From Ochrobactrum sp. CM-21-5 (GTDB taxonomy: Bacteria; Pseudomonadota; Alphaproteobacteria; Rhizobiales; Rhizobiaceae): a DNA stretch of 64,000 bases. The stretch lies in assembly GCF_014253075.1 (NCBI RefSeq), contig NZ_JACLZJ010000010.1:1-64000 (forward strand), written 5' to 3'. The notes under the pieces are model-generated. The model saw only the letters and a program-made list of their open reading frames with translations. It was not told where the DNA came from and ran no database searches. The translations under genes and the position numbers were made by a program. Below, in pieces: positions 27,332 through 36,464 of the stretch (position 1 is the first letter of the stretch; each line of letters begins with the position of its first letter).

Positions 27332-27976
27332 GTGGTGACGCATGAAAAGCTGATCGGCCCCGAGGACCATCGGCGCATTGCTGAAGCTATCCGGCAGGCG
27401 GAGAGCGATACAAGCGGCGAGATTTATGCGGTTCTGGCGCGTTCAAGCGATGATTACTTTTTTGCTGCAGGCTTTGTTGCCACATGCGGCATTCTGGTTG
27501 CTTCGGTGGTCGTGGCATTCCTCGCGCATTGGTACTGGTTCGATATCCGGCTGCCAATGTTCGGCCTTGCCGTTCTGGCGGCTTTCGTGACAGCCATGCT
27601 GGTGCTGTGGCTTTTGCCTGCAATCCGCATGCTGCTGGTGCCGCGCTATATTCGCTACAAGCGTGCGCATCTGAATGCCATGCAGCAGTTTCTGGCTCGC
27701 AATGTTCATATTACCGAGCATCGAACAGGCATTCTGCTGTTCGTTTCGATGGCGGAACATTATGCCGAAGTAATTGCCGATGCCGGTATTCATGCCCGTG
27801 TGGAGCAGGAAGAGTGGAATGCGATCGTCGCGACGCTCATCCATCATGCCTCCCGTTCACAAATGGCGGAAGGTTTCGTGCTGGCTATCGGCCAGGCGGG
27901 AACTTTGCTGACACGCCATTTTCCGGCGGGGCAGGATAATATCAACGAACTCGATGACCATCTGATCGAGCTTTGA
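27332..27976 (+). CDS. TPM-domain membrane protein, second copy
   Basis: The 214-residue protein carries a shorter TPM-like region (IAEAIRQAESDTSGEIYAVLARSSDDY, and HRTGILLFVSMAEHYAEVIADAGIHARV later) split by a double membrane hairpin (about residues 50-105). Unlike the preceding gene it has no Gly-rich tail. It starts with GTG after GGGGAGAAG, ten bases beyond the previous stop, so lemA and both TPM genes form one unit. The role is unknown. Confidence 0.85.
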   Translation: MVTHEKLIGPEDHRRIAEAIRQAESDTSGEIYAVLARSSDDYFFAAGFVATCGILVASVVVAFLAHWYWFDIRLPMFGLAVLAAFVTAMLVLWLLPAIRMLLVPRYIRYKRAHLNAMQQFLARNVHITEHRTGILLFVSMAEHYAEVIADAGIHARVEQEEWNAIVATLIHHASRSQMAEGFVLAIGQAGTLLTRHFPAGQDNINELDDHLIEL

Positions 27977-28264
27977 CTGCCTGTGGCGCCAGCCGGAATC
28001 ATCTAGGGCTATGGTTCGAATTGTGGCGTAACGGACGGATCTCGGCGTTTCTGACCAGCGATCGTGGGGTCGACAGCGAAATCCGCTGGTATGTTTAGAA
28101 AAATCCCCTGTTCTTTCCGTTATTTTGTTCCAAATTAAATGGATTAAATGTGTTTATTCTGACTTTTAGGGAAATTTTTCGTCATTTCCAACGAATTGCC
28201 ATCGAAACGAACGACCAATCTGCTAGTTTGACGCGCATTGCCATCATGACAGGGAGTATCCGAC

Positions 28265-31200
28265 GTGACTGCAAAGCAGGATCGGTCGAGTAAGGTGAAG
28301 GGTTCCGCGGCAAGCAAGGAGGAGAAAAAGGGGGGGAAGGGAAAACCGTTGGCGGCTTTTTCTCAGCTTCTTTTCGAATGGGCGCCGCCGGAGGATCTAG
28401 CAGCTTACGATGCCGCAGCGCTCGAAAGTTCCGCCCGCTACGGATATGCCGCGCTGGAAAGCTGGCGCAAGGGCAAAAGCATTATCAGCATCGATAATGC
28501 TATTGAGCGCCATGGTCGTCCGGTCACGGTGGTCAGCATCGTCAACGACAATATGCCTTTCCTGGTCGATTCCATCATGGGCGAGCTTGGCGAGCGTGCA
28601 AGCCAGATTTTCATGGTTGTGCATCCCGTCCTCGACATTACGCGGGAAAAGGACAATCTGGTCATTCTAGGCGAAGCATCGCAGCTTGCCCCTGCCAAGG
28701 GCATTGAGCGCGTGAGCCTTGTACAAATTCATCTTTCCGCGCTCGACAAGAAGTCCAAAGCCGATCTGACAGCTGCACTGAAACGTGTTCTCAGTCAGGT
28801 TCGCTCGGCGGTTGGCGACTGGAAGCCGATGCTGAAATGCCTCGATGAGGCCATTATCGGTTACAAACGCGCCTTCGAATTGACCGGCAATGCGGCTATG
28901 CCGGAGGCAATCGCCTTTCTCGAGTGGCTGCGCGACGATCATTTCATTTTCCTCGGTATGCGCGAGCTCGCCCTTGATGGTGCCAGCAAGAAACGCAATC
29001 TCGTTCCGGTGACGGAGCCGCTTGGTGTTCTAGGCGACAATGAGGTTCGTGTGCTGCGCAAGGATGGCGAGGATACTGTTACGCCGCGCGAAATCACCGA
29101 GTTTCTCGACAGCGCGGAACCGTTGATCGTTACCAAGGCCAACACGCTTTCGCTGGTACATCGCCGTTCTTATCTCGACTATATCGGCGTGAAGATTTTT
29201 GGAGCCAAGGGTGAAGCCGTCGGCGAGCTACGTCTCGTGGGGCTATTCACTTCGGTCGCTTATACAAGTTCGGCGGCGAGCATTCCCTTCATCCGTTCGA
29301 AGGCGGATGCCGTTATCAAGCATCTCGGCTTCAATCGCGAGGATCATTCCGGCAAGGCGCTTGTCAATGTGCTGGAGGAATATCCACGAGACGAGCTTTT
29401 CCAGATCGATACGGAAAGCCTTACAGCCAACGCTGAACTGATACTGGCGCTTGGCGAGCGTCCGCGGGTGCGGGCTATTCCGCGTCTCGATCGTTTCGGC
29501 CGTTTCGCAACTGTGCTCGTCTATATCCCGCGCGACCGCTACGATTCGGCTGTGCGCGAAAAGATCGGCAAGTATCTGGTCGATATTTATAGCGGGGACA
29601 ATTTCGAATTCCATCCGGTCTTCCTGCAAAACGGTTTGACGCGCGTCCAGTTCGTCATTCACCGCCATGAGCGTTCTACGCCGCATGTGGACCGGGAGGC
29701 GCTGGAAAAAGAAATCCGCGCCATGGTGCGTACTTGGGAAGACTCTGTGCGTGAAAGCGCGGAAAACGCCGATGCGGCAACGGTGGCTCTGGCCGGGAGC
29801 TTTCCGCCGTCCTATCGTGAAATCTTCACAGCTCCAGAGGCATTGGTGGATGCCGAGCGCATTGCCGGTCTCAGCCCGGAACAACCTTTGTTCGTGGATT
29901 TCTACCATTATCGTACCGATGGTCCGGATGCGGTTTCGCTTAAGCTTTATCATCATGGCGCGCCGGTCGTTCTGTCGCAGCGCGTGCCGCTTCTGGAGAA
30001 TATGGGCTTCCGCGTCGTCAGCGAACAGACGATCGATCTGCCGCATGCGGGCAAGGACGGCGCCACCGTCTATGTGCACGACATGCAGCTCGTCAATGCT
30101 TATGGCGCGCCGGTCGATCTGTCGGATGACGGCGAGATGCTGGAAGAGGTGTTCCGCACGGTTTGGAACGGTTTGGCTGACAATGACGGCTATAACGCTC
30201 TGGTGCAGACCGCACGTCTCACCGCCCGCCAGATCATGATCCTGCGTTCCTATGGCCGCTACTTGCAGCAGGCGGGAATCGCCTATTCGCAGGGCTTCAT
30301 CGCGGCGGCGCTGAATCGCTATCCGGTAATCGCCAGCGATCTCTATGCGCTGTTCGACCTGCGCTTCAATCCGACCTCCAAGCGACGCGATGCAACCGAA
30401 AAGAAACTGGCCGATGCAATCGAGACTGCGCTTCTTGGTGTGCCGAGCATTGACGATGATCAGATTTTGCGTCGTTTCCGCAATTTGATCGAAGCGACGC
30501 TGCGTACCAATGGCTATCAGCCGGATGGCGACGGCAATCCCCGCACGACTTTCGCCTTCAAGCTCAACCCGCGTCTGGTAGAAGGTTTGCCGGAACCACG
30601 CCCTTATCGCGAAATCTTCGTCTATGGGCCAGAAGTGGAAGGCGTGCACCTGCGCTTTGGCGCGGTCGCTCGTGGCGGTTTGCGCTGGTCGGACCGCGCA
30701 CAGGATTACCGGACGGAAGTGCTGGGTCTTGTGAAGGCGCAGCAGGTCAAGAATGCCGTGATCGTACCGGTCGGTGCCAAGGGCGGCTTCTATCCGAAGC
30801 GTTTGCCGGTCGGCGGAGACCGCAATGCGGTGTTCGAGGCCGGCCGCGATGCCTATAAGGTGTTCATCTCCACACTTTTGTCGGTCACCGACAATATCGA
30901 GGACAATCATGTCGTCCCGCCTGCCGAGGTGGTGCGCCACGACAAGGACGATCCCTATTTCGTCGTTGCTGCCGACAAGGGTACGGCGACCTTCTCGGAC
31001 ACGGCCAATGCCATTAGCCAAGCGCATGATTTTTGGCTGGATGATGCCTTCGCATCGGGTGGTTCTGCCGGTTACGACCACAAGGGCATGGGAATTACCG
31101 CACGCGGCGCGTGGGAAGCCGTGAAGCGGCATTTCCGCGAACTCGACATGGATATCCAGAAACAGCCGTTCACGGTCGCCGGTGTGGGCGACATGTCGGG

Positions 31201-33055
31201 CGATGTGTTCGGCAACGGCATGCTGCTGTCGGAACAGATCAGGCTCGTCGCCGCTTTCGATCACCGCGATATCTTCATCGATCCGGATCCGGTTTCGGCG
31301 GAGGGATTTGCTGAGCGCAAGCGCCTGTTCGAGCTACCGCGTTCGAGCTGGCAGGATTATGACCGCGCCAAGCTTTCGGCTGGCGGGGGCATCTACAGCC
31401 GCAGCCAGAAAACGATTACGCTTTCGGCCGAGGCTGCCGCCGCAATCGGCCTTGGCAAGACCACAGGCACGCCGCAGGAAATCATGGTGGCTATCCTGAA
31501 GGCGAAGGTCGATCTCTTGTGGTTTGGCGGTATCGGCACCTATATCCGCGCGTCGAGTGAGACGGATGCGCAGGTTGGCGATCGTGCCAACGATGCCATC
31601 CGCATTACCGGCTCGGAAGTGGGCGCACGTGTGATCGGCGAAGGCGCTAATCTCGGGATGACTCAGCGCGGGCGTATCGAGTATGCGCTTGCCGGAGGTC
31701 TTGGGAATACGGACGCCATCGACAATTCGGCGGGCGTCAATTGTTCTGACGTCGAGGTCAACATCAAGATCGCGCTGGCGGCTGCCATGCGTTCAGGCAA
31801 GCTGAAGCGCCCGGCACGCAACAAGCTTCTGGTAAGCATGACCGATGATGTGTCGGAACTGGTGCTGCACAACAACTACCTGCAGCCGCTAGCCCTTTCG
31901 CTGAGCGCACGCCAGGGACTGGCAGTGCTGCCCTATCAGGCGCGGTTCATGGCCGAGCTTGAAAACCGCAAGCTTCTCGACCGCAAGGTGGAGAAGCTGC
32001 CATCGGATGCCTTGCTTAACGAGCGCCAGAAGGCGGGGCAACCATTGACCCGTCCGGAACTGGCTGTGTTGCTGGCATATGCGAAGCTGTCGCTGTGCGA
32101 CGATCTGTTGGCGAGTGCGCTGCCCGATGAACCCTACTTCCAGTCGTTGCTATTCGGTTATTTCCCGAAGCGTATGGCCAAAACCTATGCGGACGAGATT
32201 TCCACCCACCGCCTGAAGCGGGAGATCGTCGCGACCCTGCTGGCAAACGATGCCGTCAATCGTGGCGGCATTACCTTCGTCAGCCGCCTGGCGGATACGA
32301 CGGGTAAATCGCCTGCTGATATTCTGCGTGCCTATGTGGCGGTACGCGACGGTTTCGAGATCGCCGCCATCTATGATGCCATCGATGCGCTGGACAACCG
32401 GGTGTCGGGCGACGTTCAGAACCAGTTCTATCATCTCGTCGGCGAAATGCTGCAGGCGACGACGGCCTGGGTACTGCGCAACGACACGACACGGGCGAAC
32501 CTGACGGAACTGGTGGAAACCATCATCAGGGCGCGCGCCGCGCTCGAACCGCGCTTCGCAGACCTGATGCCGGAATTCCTGCGTAATGTGGTGCAGACCG
32601 ACAAAGCGGCCTTCGTGGAAAAGGGAGCACCAGAAAAGCTGGCGCAGCGTCTCGCCAATCTGCAACTGGCTGGTATCATGCCGGATATCGCGCTGATCGC
32701 GCATCTGGCGGGGACTGATCTGGTGGCGACCGCCAAGGCTTATTTCGGGGTCTCCGAGGCTTTCCGCATCGGGCGCATCGAAGAGGCTGCGCGGTCGATT
32801 CCGGTTGCCGACTATTATGACGGTCTGGCGCTGTCGCGGGCAAGCGATACAATCACGCAAGCTGCACGCGGGATCACCATCGCCGCATTGAAGCGTTTCG
32901 CCAAGGAGAAAGATCCAGCAGCAGCGTGGCTGGCGGCAGACGGTGCGCGTATCGAGCAGGTGAAGAGCCGCATGATCGCACTGACCGAAGGCGGCGACCT
33001 CACGGTCTCGCGTCTGGCGGTCGCTGCTGGACTGATGTCTGATCTTGCGCAGTAA
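28265..33055 (+). CDS. NAD-specific glutamate dehydrogenase, large (180-kDa) type
   Basis: The 1596-residue enzyme deaminates glutamate to 2-oxoglutarate. It has ACT-like regulatory regions in the N-terminal half (SIVNDNMPFLVDSIMGELGE near residue 90), then the catalytic part: FGAVARGGLRWSDRAQDYRTE, the substrate Lys in VPVGAKGGFYPK, and the Rossmann region VAGVGDMSGDVFGNGMLLS followed by FDHRDIFIDPDP. The C-terminal 400 residues are helical as in this class. The GTG at 28265 has CAGGGAG upstream. The 288-base gap before it is AT-rich and probably holds the promoter. Size and motifs match the large alphaproteobacterial form. Confidence 0.96.
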   Translation: MTAKQDRSSKVKGSAASKEEKKGGKGKPLAAFSQLLFEWAPPEDLAAYDAAALESSARYGYAALESWRKGKSIISIDNAIERHGRPVTVVSIVNDNMPFLVDSIMGELGERASQIFMVVHPVLDITREKDNLVILGEASQLAPAKGIERVSLVQIHLSALDKKSKADLTAALKRVLSQVRSAVGDWKPMLKCLDEAIIGYKRAFELTGNAAMPEAIAFLEWLRDDHFIFLGMRELALDGASKKRNLVPVTEPLGVLGDNEVRVLRKDGEDTVTPREITEFLDSAEPLIVTKANTLSLVHRRSYLDYIGVKIFGAKGEAVGELRLVGLFTSVAYTSSAASIPFIRSKADAVIKHLGFNREDHSGKALVNVLEEYPRDELFQIDTESLTANAELILALGERPRVRAIPRLDRFGRFATVLVYIPRDRYDSAVREKIGKYLVDIYSGDNFEFHPVFLQNGLTRVQFVIHRHERSTPHVDREALEKEIRAMVRTWEDSVRESAENADAATVALAGSFPPSYREIFTAPEALVDAERIAGLSPEQPLFVDFYHYRTDGPDAVSLKLYHHGAPVVLSQRVPLLENMGFRVVSEQTIDLPHAGKDGATVYVHDMQLVNAYGAPVDLSDDGEMLEEVFRTVWNGLADNDGYNALVQTARLTARQIMILRSYGRYLQQAGIAYSQGFIAAALNRYPVIASDLYALFDLRFNPTSKRRDATEKKLADAIETALLGVPSIDDDQILRRFRNLIEATLRTNGYQPDGDGNPRTTFAFKLNPRLVEGLPEPRPYREIFVYGPEVEGVHLRFGAVARGGLRWSDRAQDYRTEVLGLVKAQQVKNAVIVPVGAKGGFYPKRLPVGGDRNAVFEAGRDAYKVFISTLLSVTDNIEDNHVVPPAEVVRHDKDDPYFVVAADKGTATFSDTANAISQAHDFWLDDAFASGGSAGYDHKGMGITARGAWEAVKRHFRELDMDIQKQPFTVAGVGDMSGDVFGNGMLLSEQIRLVAAFDHRDIFIDPDPVSAEGFAERKRLFELPRSSWQDYDRAKLSAGGGIYSRSQKTITLSAEAAAAIGLGKTTGTPQEIMVAILKAKVDLLWFGGIGTYIRASSETDAQVGDRANDAIRITGSEVGARVIGEGANLGMTQRGRIEYALAGGLGNTDAIDNSAGVNCSDVEVNIKIALAAAMRSGKLKRPARNKLLVSMTDDVSELVLHNNYLQPLALSLSARQGLAVLPYQARFMAELENRKLLDRKVEKLPSDALLNERQKAGQPLTRPELAVLLAYAKLSLCDDLLASALPDEPYFQSLLFGYFPKRMAKTYADEISTHRLKREIVATLLANDAVNRGGITFVSRLADTTGKSPADILRAYVAVRDGFEIAAIYDAIDALDNRVSGDVQNQFYHLVGEMLQATTAWVLRNDTTRANLTELVETIIRARAALEPRFADLMPEFLRNVVQTDKAAFVEKGAPEKLAQRLANLQLAGIMPDIALIAHLAGTDLVATAKAYFGVSEAFRIGRIEEAARSIPVADYYDGLALSRASDTITQAARGITIAALKRFAKEKDPAAAWLAADGARIEQVKSRMIALTEGGDLTVSRLAVAAGLMSDLAQ

Positions 33056-33073
33056 AGTATCGGAGCAGTGCGT

Positions 33074-33104
33074 AAAAAGGGTGGCCTTGCGCCGCCCTTT
33101 TTCG
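33074..33104 (+). terminator. Terminator after glutamate dehydrogenase gene
   Basis: AAAGGGTGGC and GCCGCCCTTT pair with one T-G pair around a five-base loop and are followed by TTTCGTTTC. It separates the dehydrogenase from the transporter gene. Confidence 0.75.
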
Positions 33105-33167
33105 TTTCTTGTGACCCTTCGGCAGACCGTATATTGTCCGGCTGAATTCAGGGGAGAGGAATATTTC

Positions 33168-34547
33168 GTGACCGATCAGGCTATTGTGGCGCATCAATAT
33201 GCTTCCCGGCGCGGTATATGGGGTTGGATGCTGTTCGATTGGGCCGCACAGCCTTTTTTCACCGTCGTTACGACGTTTATTTTCGGTCCTTACTTCATTT
33301 CACGTATGGCGGAGAGCCCGGAAGCCGGACAGATTGCCTGGGGCTATGGCATTGCGGCGGCTGGTTTGCTGATTGCAATTCTGTCGCCTGTGCTAGGGGC
33401 GGTCGCCGACCGGACAGGCGCGCGCAAACCGTGGATCGGTTTTTTCGCGGTTCTGAAAATCGCTGGCCTTTCACTGCTCTGGTTCGCGGTACCGGGGGCA
33501 AGCCTGCTCTGGGTTCTTCTTGCATTTGCCATAGCCATGGTGGCCGCAGAGTTTTCCATCGTCTTCAACGATTCCATGATGCCGCGGCTGGTGCCGCGTG
33601 ACGATATCGGTAGGGTTTCCAATATCGCCTGGGGACTGGGTTATCTCGGGGGGATGATCGTCCTGATTTTCGTCGTCCTGTGTCTGGCGGGATCACCAGA
33701 GACGGGCAAGACGATCATAGGTATCAAGCCGCTTTTTGGTCTCGATCCGGCGACAGGAGAGGACGCCCGTATCACTGGGCCACTGGCCGCGCTCTGGTAT
33801 CTTGTTTTCGTGCTGCCGATGTTTCTGTTCACGCCCGATCAGGCGCGAGGCGAACCGCTGGGCATCGCGCTGCGATCGGGATTATCGGAACTTAAAATCA
33901 CTCTTGGTGAAATACGCAAGCGATCGGGCGTTGCGCGTTTTCTCTTGGCGCGCATGGTGTATCAGGATGGTGTGAACGCCACGCTTGCACTCGGAGCAGG
34001 GTATGCCGCTTCTCTATTCAGCTGGACAATTACCGAGATTGGCCTCTTTGGTATGATCCTCAACGTTATGGCTATTTTCAGCTGCCTTGTTGCGAGCCGC
34101 GTCGATACCCGGTTCGGTTCCAAGGCGGTTGTTATGGGGTCATTGGTACTTTTGTTCCTTGCTGCGCTTGGCATCGTTTCTACAGGGCGGGACTATACGT
34201 TCTTCGGCATTTTGCCTCTGCATTACACGGAAACCACGGGTCTCTTTGCCACACCTGCCGAACATGCCTATCTCATTTACGGATTGTTGATCGGCGCTGC
34301 CTTCGGGCCGGTGCAGGCCTCTTCGCGGTCGTGGTTCGCACGCAGCATAAAGCCGGAAGAATCGGGGCGCTATTTCGGCATCTATGCCCTGGCCGGGCGA
34401 GCGACCAGCTTTCTGGGGCCGTTTCTTGTCGCAACCATCACCGCGCTGAGCGGTTCGGCTGCGCTCGGCATGTCGGCACTGCTTCTCTTCTTTGCAGTCG
34501 GCTTTGCGCTGACAATGGCAACGCCCTATCCGGCAGACAAAAATTAA
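33168..34547 (+). CDS. UMF1-family MFS transporter (Atg22-like)
   Basis: The 459-residue protein has about 12 hydrophobic helices. The start, RRGIWGWMLFDWAAQPFFTVV, followed by FIFGPYFISRMA, is the signature of the UMF1 family related to yeast Atg22. Later marks are GAVADRTGARKPWIGFF and SSRSWFARSIKPEESGRYFGIYALAGR. The substrate is unknown; amino-acid export is known for Atg22. The GTG at 33168 follows GGGGAGAGG, while the longer open frame from 33045 overlaps the preceding stop and terminator. Confidence 0.88.
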   Translation: MTDQAIVAHQYASRRGIWGWMLFDWAAQPFFTVVTTFIFGPYFISRMAESPEAGQIAWGYGIAAAGLLIAILSPVLGAVADRTGARKPWIGFFAVLKIAGLSLLWFAVPGASLLWVLLAFAIAMVAAEFSIVFNDSMMPRLVPRDDIGRVSNIAWGLGYLGGMIVLIFVVLCLAGSPETGKTIIGIKPLFGLDPATGEDARITGPLAALWYLVFVLPMFLFTPDQARGEPLGIALRSGLSELKITLGEIRKRSGVARFLLARMVYQDGVNATLALGAGYAASLFSWTITEIGLFGMILNVMAIFSCLVASRVDTRFGSKAVVMGSLVLLFLAALGIVSTGRDYTFFGILPLHYTETTGLFATPAEHAYLIYGLLIGAAFGPVQASSRSWFARSIKPEESGRYFGIYALAGRATSFLGPFLVATITALSGSAALGMSALLLFFAVGFALTMATPYPADKN

Positions 34548-34550
34548 TGT

Positions 34551-34572
34551 CCCCGAAATTGGTGTTTCGGGG
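34551..34572 (+). terminator. Hairpin after the UMF1 transporter gene
   Basis: CCCCGAAA (34551-34558) and TTTCGGGG (34565-34572) form a perfect stem around TTGGTG. The following CCTTGTTTC is a weak T-run, so termination is likely but not certain. Confidence 0.6.
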
Positions 34573-34601
34573 CCTTGTTTCTCGAACAGAACGGCAACTT
34601 G

Positions 34602-34657
34602 GAACGCATCCCGAAAAGTGTGAAACGGTTTTCGGGATGCGCGTTAAAACAAAAGCT
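34602..34657. repeat. Short palindromic repeat, copy 3
   Basis: GCATCCCGAAAA and TTTTCGGGATGC form the stem around GTGTGAAACGG, followed by GCGTTAAAACAAAAGC. This is the clearest member of the repeat family in the window and closely matches the minus-strand copy at 39757-39815. Confidence 0.7.
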
Positions 34658-34730
34658 TGGAGCGTGCTTCAACCGTGCGTTCGGCGCGCCTCTTGTCCGA
34701 AGGCTGCTACGTAGTTTTGCCGGGAATGTC

Positions 34731-36347
34731 CTAGTGGCGGAAGTGACGCATGCCCGTCATGACCATGGCGATGCCATGTTCATCGGCAGCGGCGATCACT
34801 TCGTCGTCACGCATGGAGCCGCCTGGCTGAATGACAGCCGTAGCACCCGCCTGAACGGCCGAAAGCAGACCATCTGCAAACGGGAAGAAGGCGTCTGAAG
34901 CGACCACGCAGCCCCTGGTGAGTGGTTCTGCCAAACCAGCGGCCTCGGCGGCATCTTCTGCCTTGCGGGCGGCTATGCGAGCAGAATCGACACGGCTCAT
35001 CTGGCCTGCACCGATGCCGACTGTCGCCCCGTCCTTGACGTAAACGATGGCGTTCGATTTCACGTGCTTGCCAACGCGGAAGGCGAACTTCATGTCGTTG
35101 AGTTCAGCTTCGCTTGGCGCACGCCTGGTCACGACTTTGAGGTCGAGATCGTCCACGATGCCGTTGTCGCGGGACTGAACGAGAAGGCCGCCGGCGACGG
35201 TCTTGGCGGCGATGCCCTTGGCGCGTGGGTCCGGCAGACCGCCGGTCACCAGCAGGCGCAGGTTCTTCTTGGCCGCGACGATGGCCTGTGCGCCTTCTGT
35301 GGCCTCTGGCGCGATGATGACTTCGGTGAAGATTTTCACGATCTCTTCTGCGGCTTCCTCATCAAGCGTCTTGTTGAGCGCGACGATGCCGCCAAAGGCC
35401 GAAACCGGATCGCAGGCAAGCGCCTTGAGGTAGGCTTCCTTGATGGTGGAAGCTTCCGCCACGCCGCACGGATTGGCGTGCTTGATAATGGCGACGGCGG
35501 CGGTGCGGACAGGATCGAATTCTGCGACGAGTTCGAAGGCCGCATCGGTATCGTTGATGTTGTTGTAGGAGAGCTGCTTGCCCTGAAGCTGGGTCGCGGT
35601 GGCGACACCGGGGCGCTTCTCGCCGGTGAGATAAAAGCCAGCCGTCTGGTGCGGGTTTTCACCATAGCGCATGACGGAATGCAGTTTGCCCGCGACCGAA
35701 CGCCAGATGGAGGGGGCTTCATCGATAGCTTCGACAAACCAGTTGGAAATGGCTGCGTCATAGGCTGCCGTGCGCGAGAAGGCCTTGGCGGCGAGCTTCT
35801 TGCGGAAGGTGAGCGGCAGGGAGCCTGCATGCTTTTCCAGTTCGGCGACGACGTCGACATAGTCGGCGGGATCGACGACCGTTGCAACATAGGCATGGTT
35901 CTTGGCGGAAGCGCGGATCATCGCCGGGCCGCCAATGTCGATGTTCTCGACGGTCGTGTCGTAGTCGCCGCCCTTGAAGCGGACTTCCTCGAACGGATAG
36001 AGATTGATGACGGCAAGATCGATGCCGCCAATGCCGTGTTCTTCCATGGCCGCGACGTGTTCCGGATCGTTGCGCACGGCGAGCAGGCCGCCATGGACTG
36101 CCGGATGCAGCGTCTTGACGCGCCCGTCCATGATTTCCGGGAAGCCGGTTACTTCGGACACATCCTTCACCGGAATGCCTTCGGCGGCAATCGACTTGGC
36201 GGTGCCGCCGGTCGAAAGGATTTCGACACCCTGCGCGTGAAGCGCTTTTGCGAAATCAATCAGGCCGGTTTTATCGGAAACGGAAAGGAGGGCGCGGCGC
36301 ACCCGATGAAGATCGGGAGCGGGAATATGCTTGGAGCTGACAGCCAT
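34731..36347 (-). CDS. purH: Bifunctional AICAR transformylase/IMP cyclohydrolase
   Basis: The 538-residue enzyme performs the last two steps of IMP synthesis. The N-terminal cyclohydrolase part (1-200) shows [33 protein letters not shown] and [17 protein letters not shown]; the transformylase part has [28 protein letters not shown] and [11 protein letters not shown], ending with GMRHFRH. All these are standard for PurH. It is the last gene of a minus-strand run with the heparinase-like gene, rsmB and htpX. Confidence 0.97.
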   Translation of the reverse strand: MAVSSKHIPAPDLHRVRRALLSVSDKTGLIDFAKALHAQGVEILSTGGTAKSIAAEGIPVKDVSEVTGFPEIMDGRVKTLHPAVHGGLLAVRNDPEHVAAMEEHGIGGIDLAVINLYPFEEVRFKGGDYDTTVENIDIGGPAMIRASAKNHAYVATVVDPADYVDVVAELEKHAGSLPLTFRKKLAAKAFSRTAAYDAAISNWFVEAIDEAPSIWRSVAGKLHSVMRYGENPHQTAGFYLTGEKRPGVATATQLQGKQLSYNNINDTDAAFELVAEFDPVRTAAVAIIKHANPCGVAEASTIKEAYLKALACDPVSAFGGIVALNKTLDEEAAEEIVKIFTEVIIAPEATEGAQAIVAAKKNLRLLVTGGLPDPRAKGIAAKTVAGGLLVQSRDNGIVDDLDLKVVTRRAPSEAELNDMKFAFRVGKHVKSNAIVYVKDGATVGIGAGQMSRVDSARIAARKAEDAAEAAGLAEPLTRGCVVASDAFFPFADGLLSAVQAGATAVIQPGGSMRDDEVIAAADEHGIAMVMTGMRHFRH

Positions 36348-36464
36348 AGGGAGTTGGTCTCTTCGTTGCTGAAACGGATGCGTTCAGGAAAGTGGACGGC
36401 TCGCCCTAACACAGGCGCGCCGGGAATCCTACCGCAAAAGACCGGAAAATGCGGTTGTAAGCCT

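Noticed and set aside
29243-31264. A 673-codon open frame antisense to the large glutamate dehydrogenase gene
   Set aside because: It mirrors a clearly real gene in GC-biased DNA, has no recognisable domains, no ribosome-binding site of note and a shadow-like composition rich in Arg, His and Ile.
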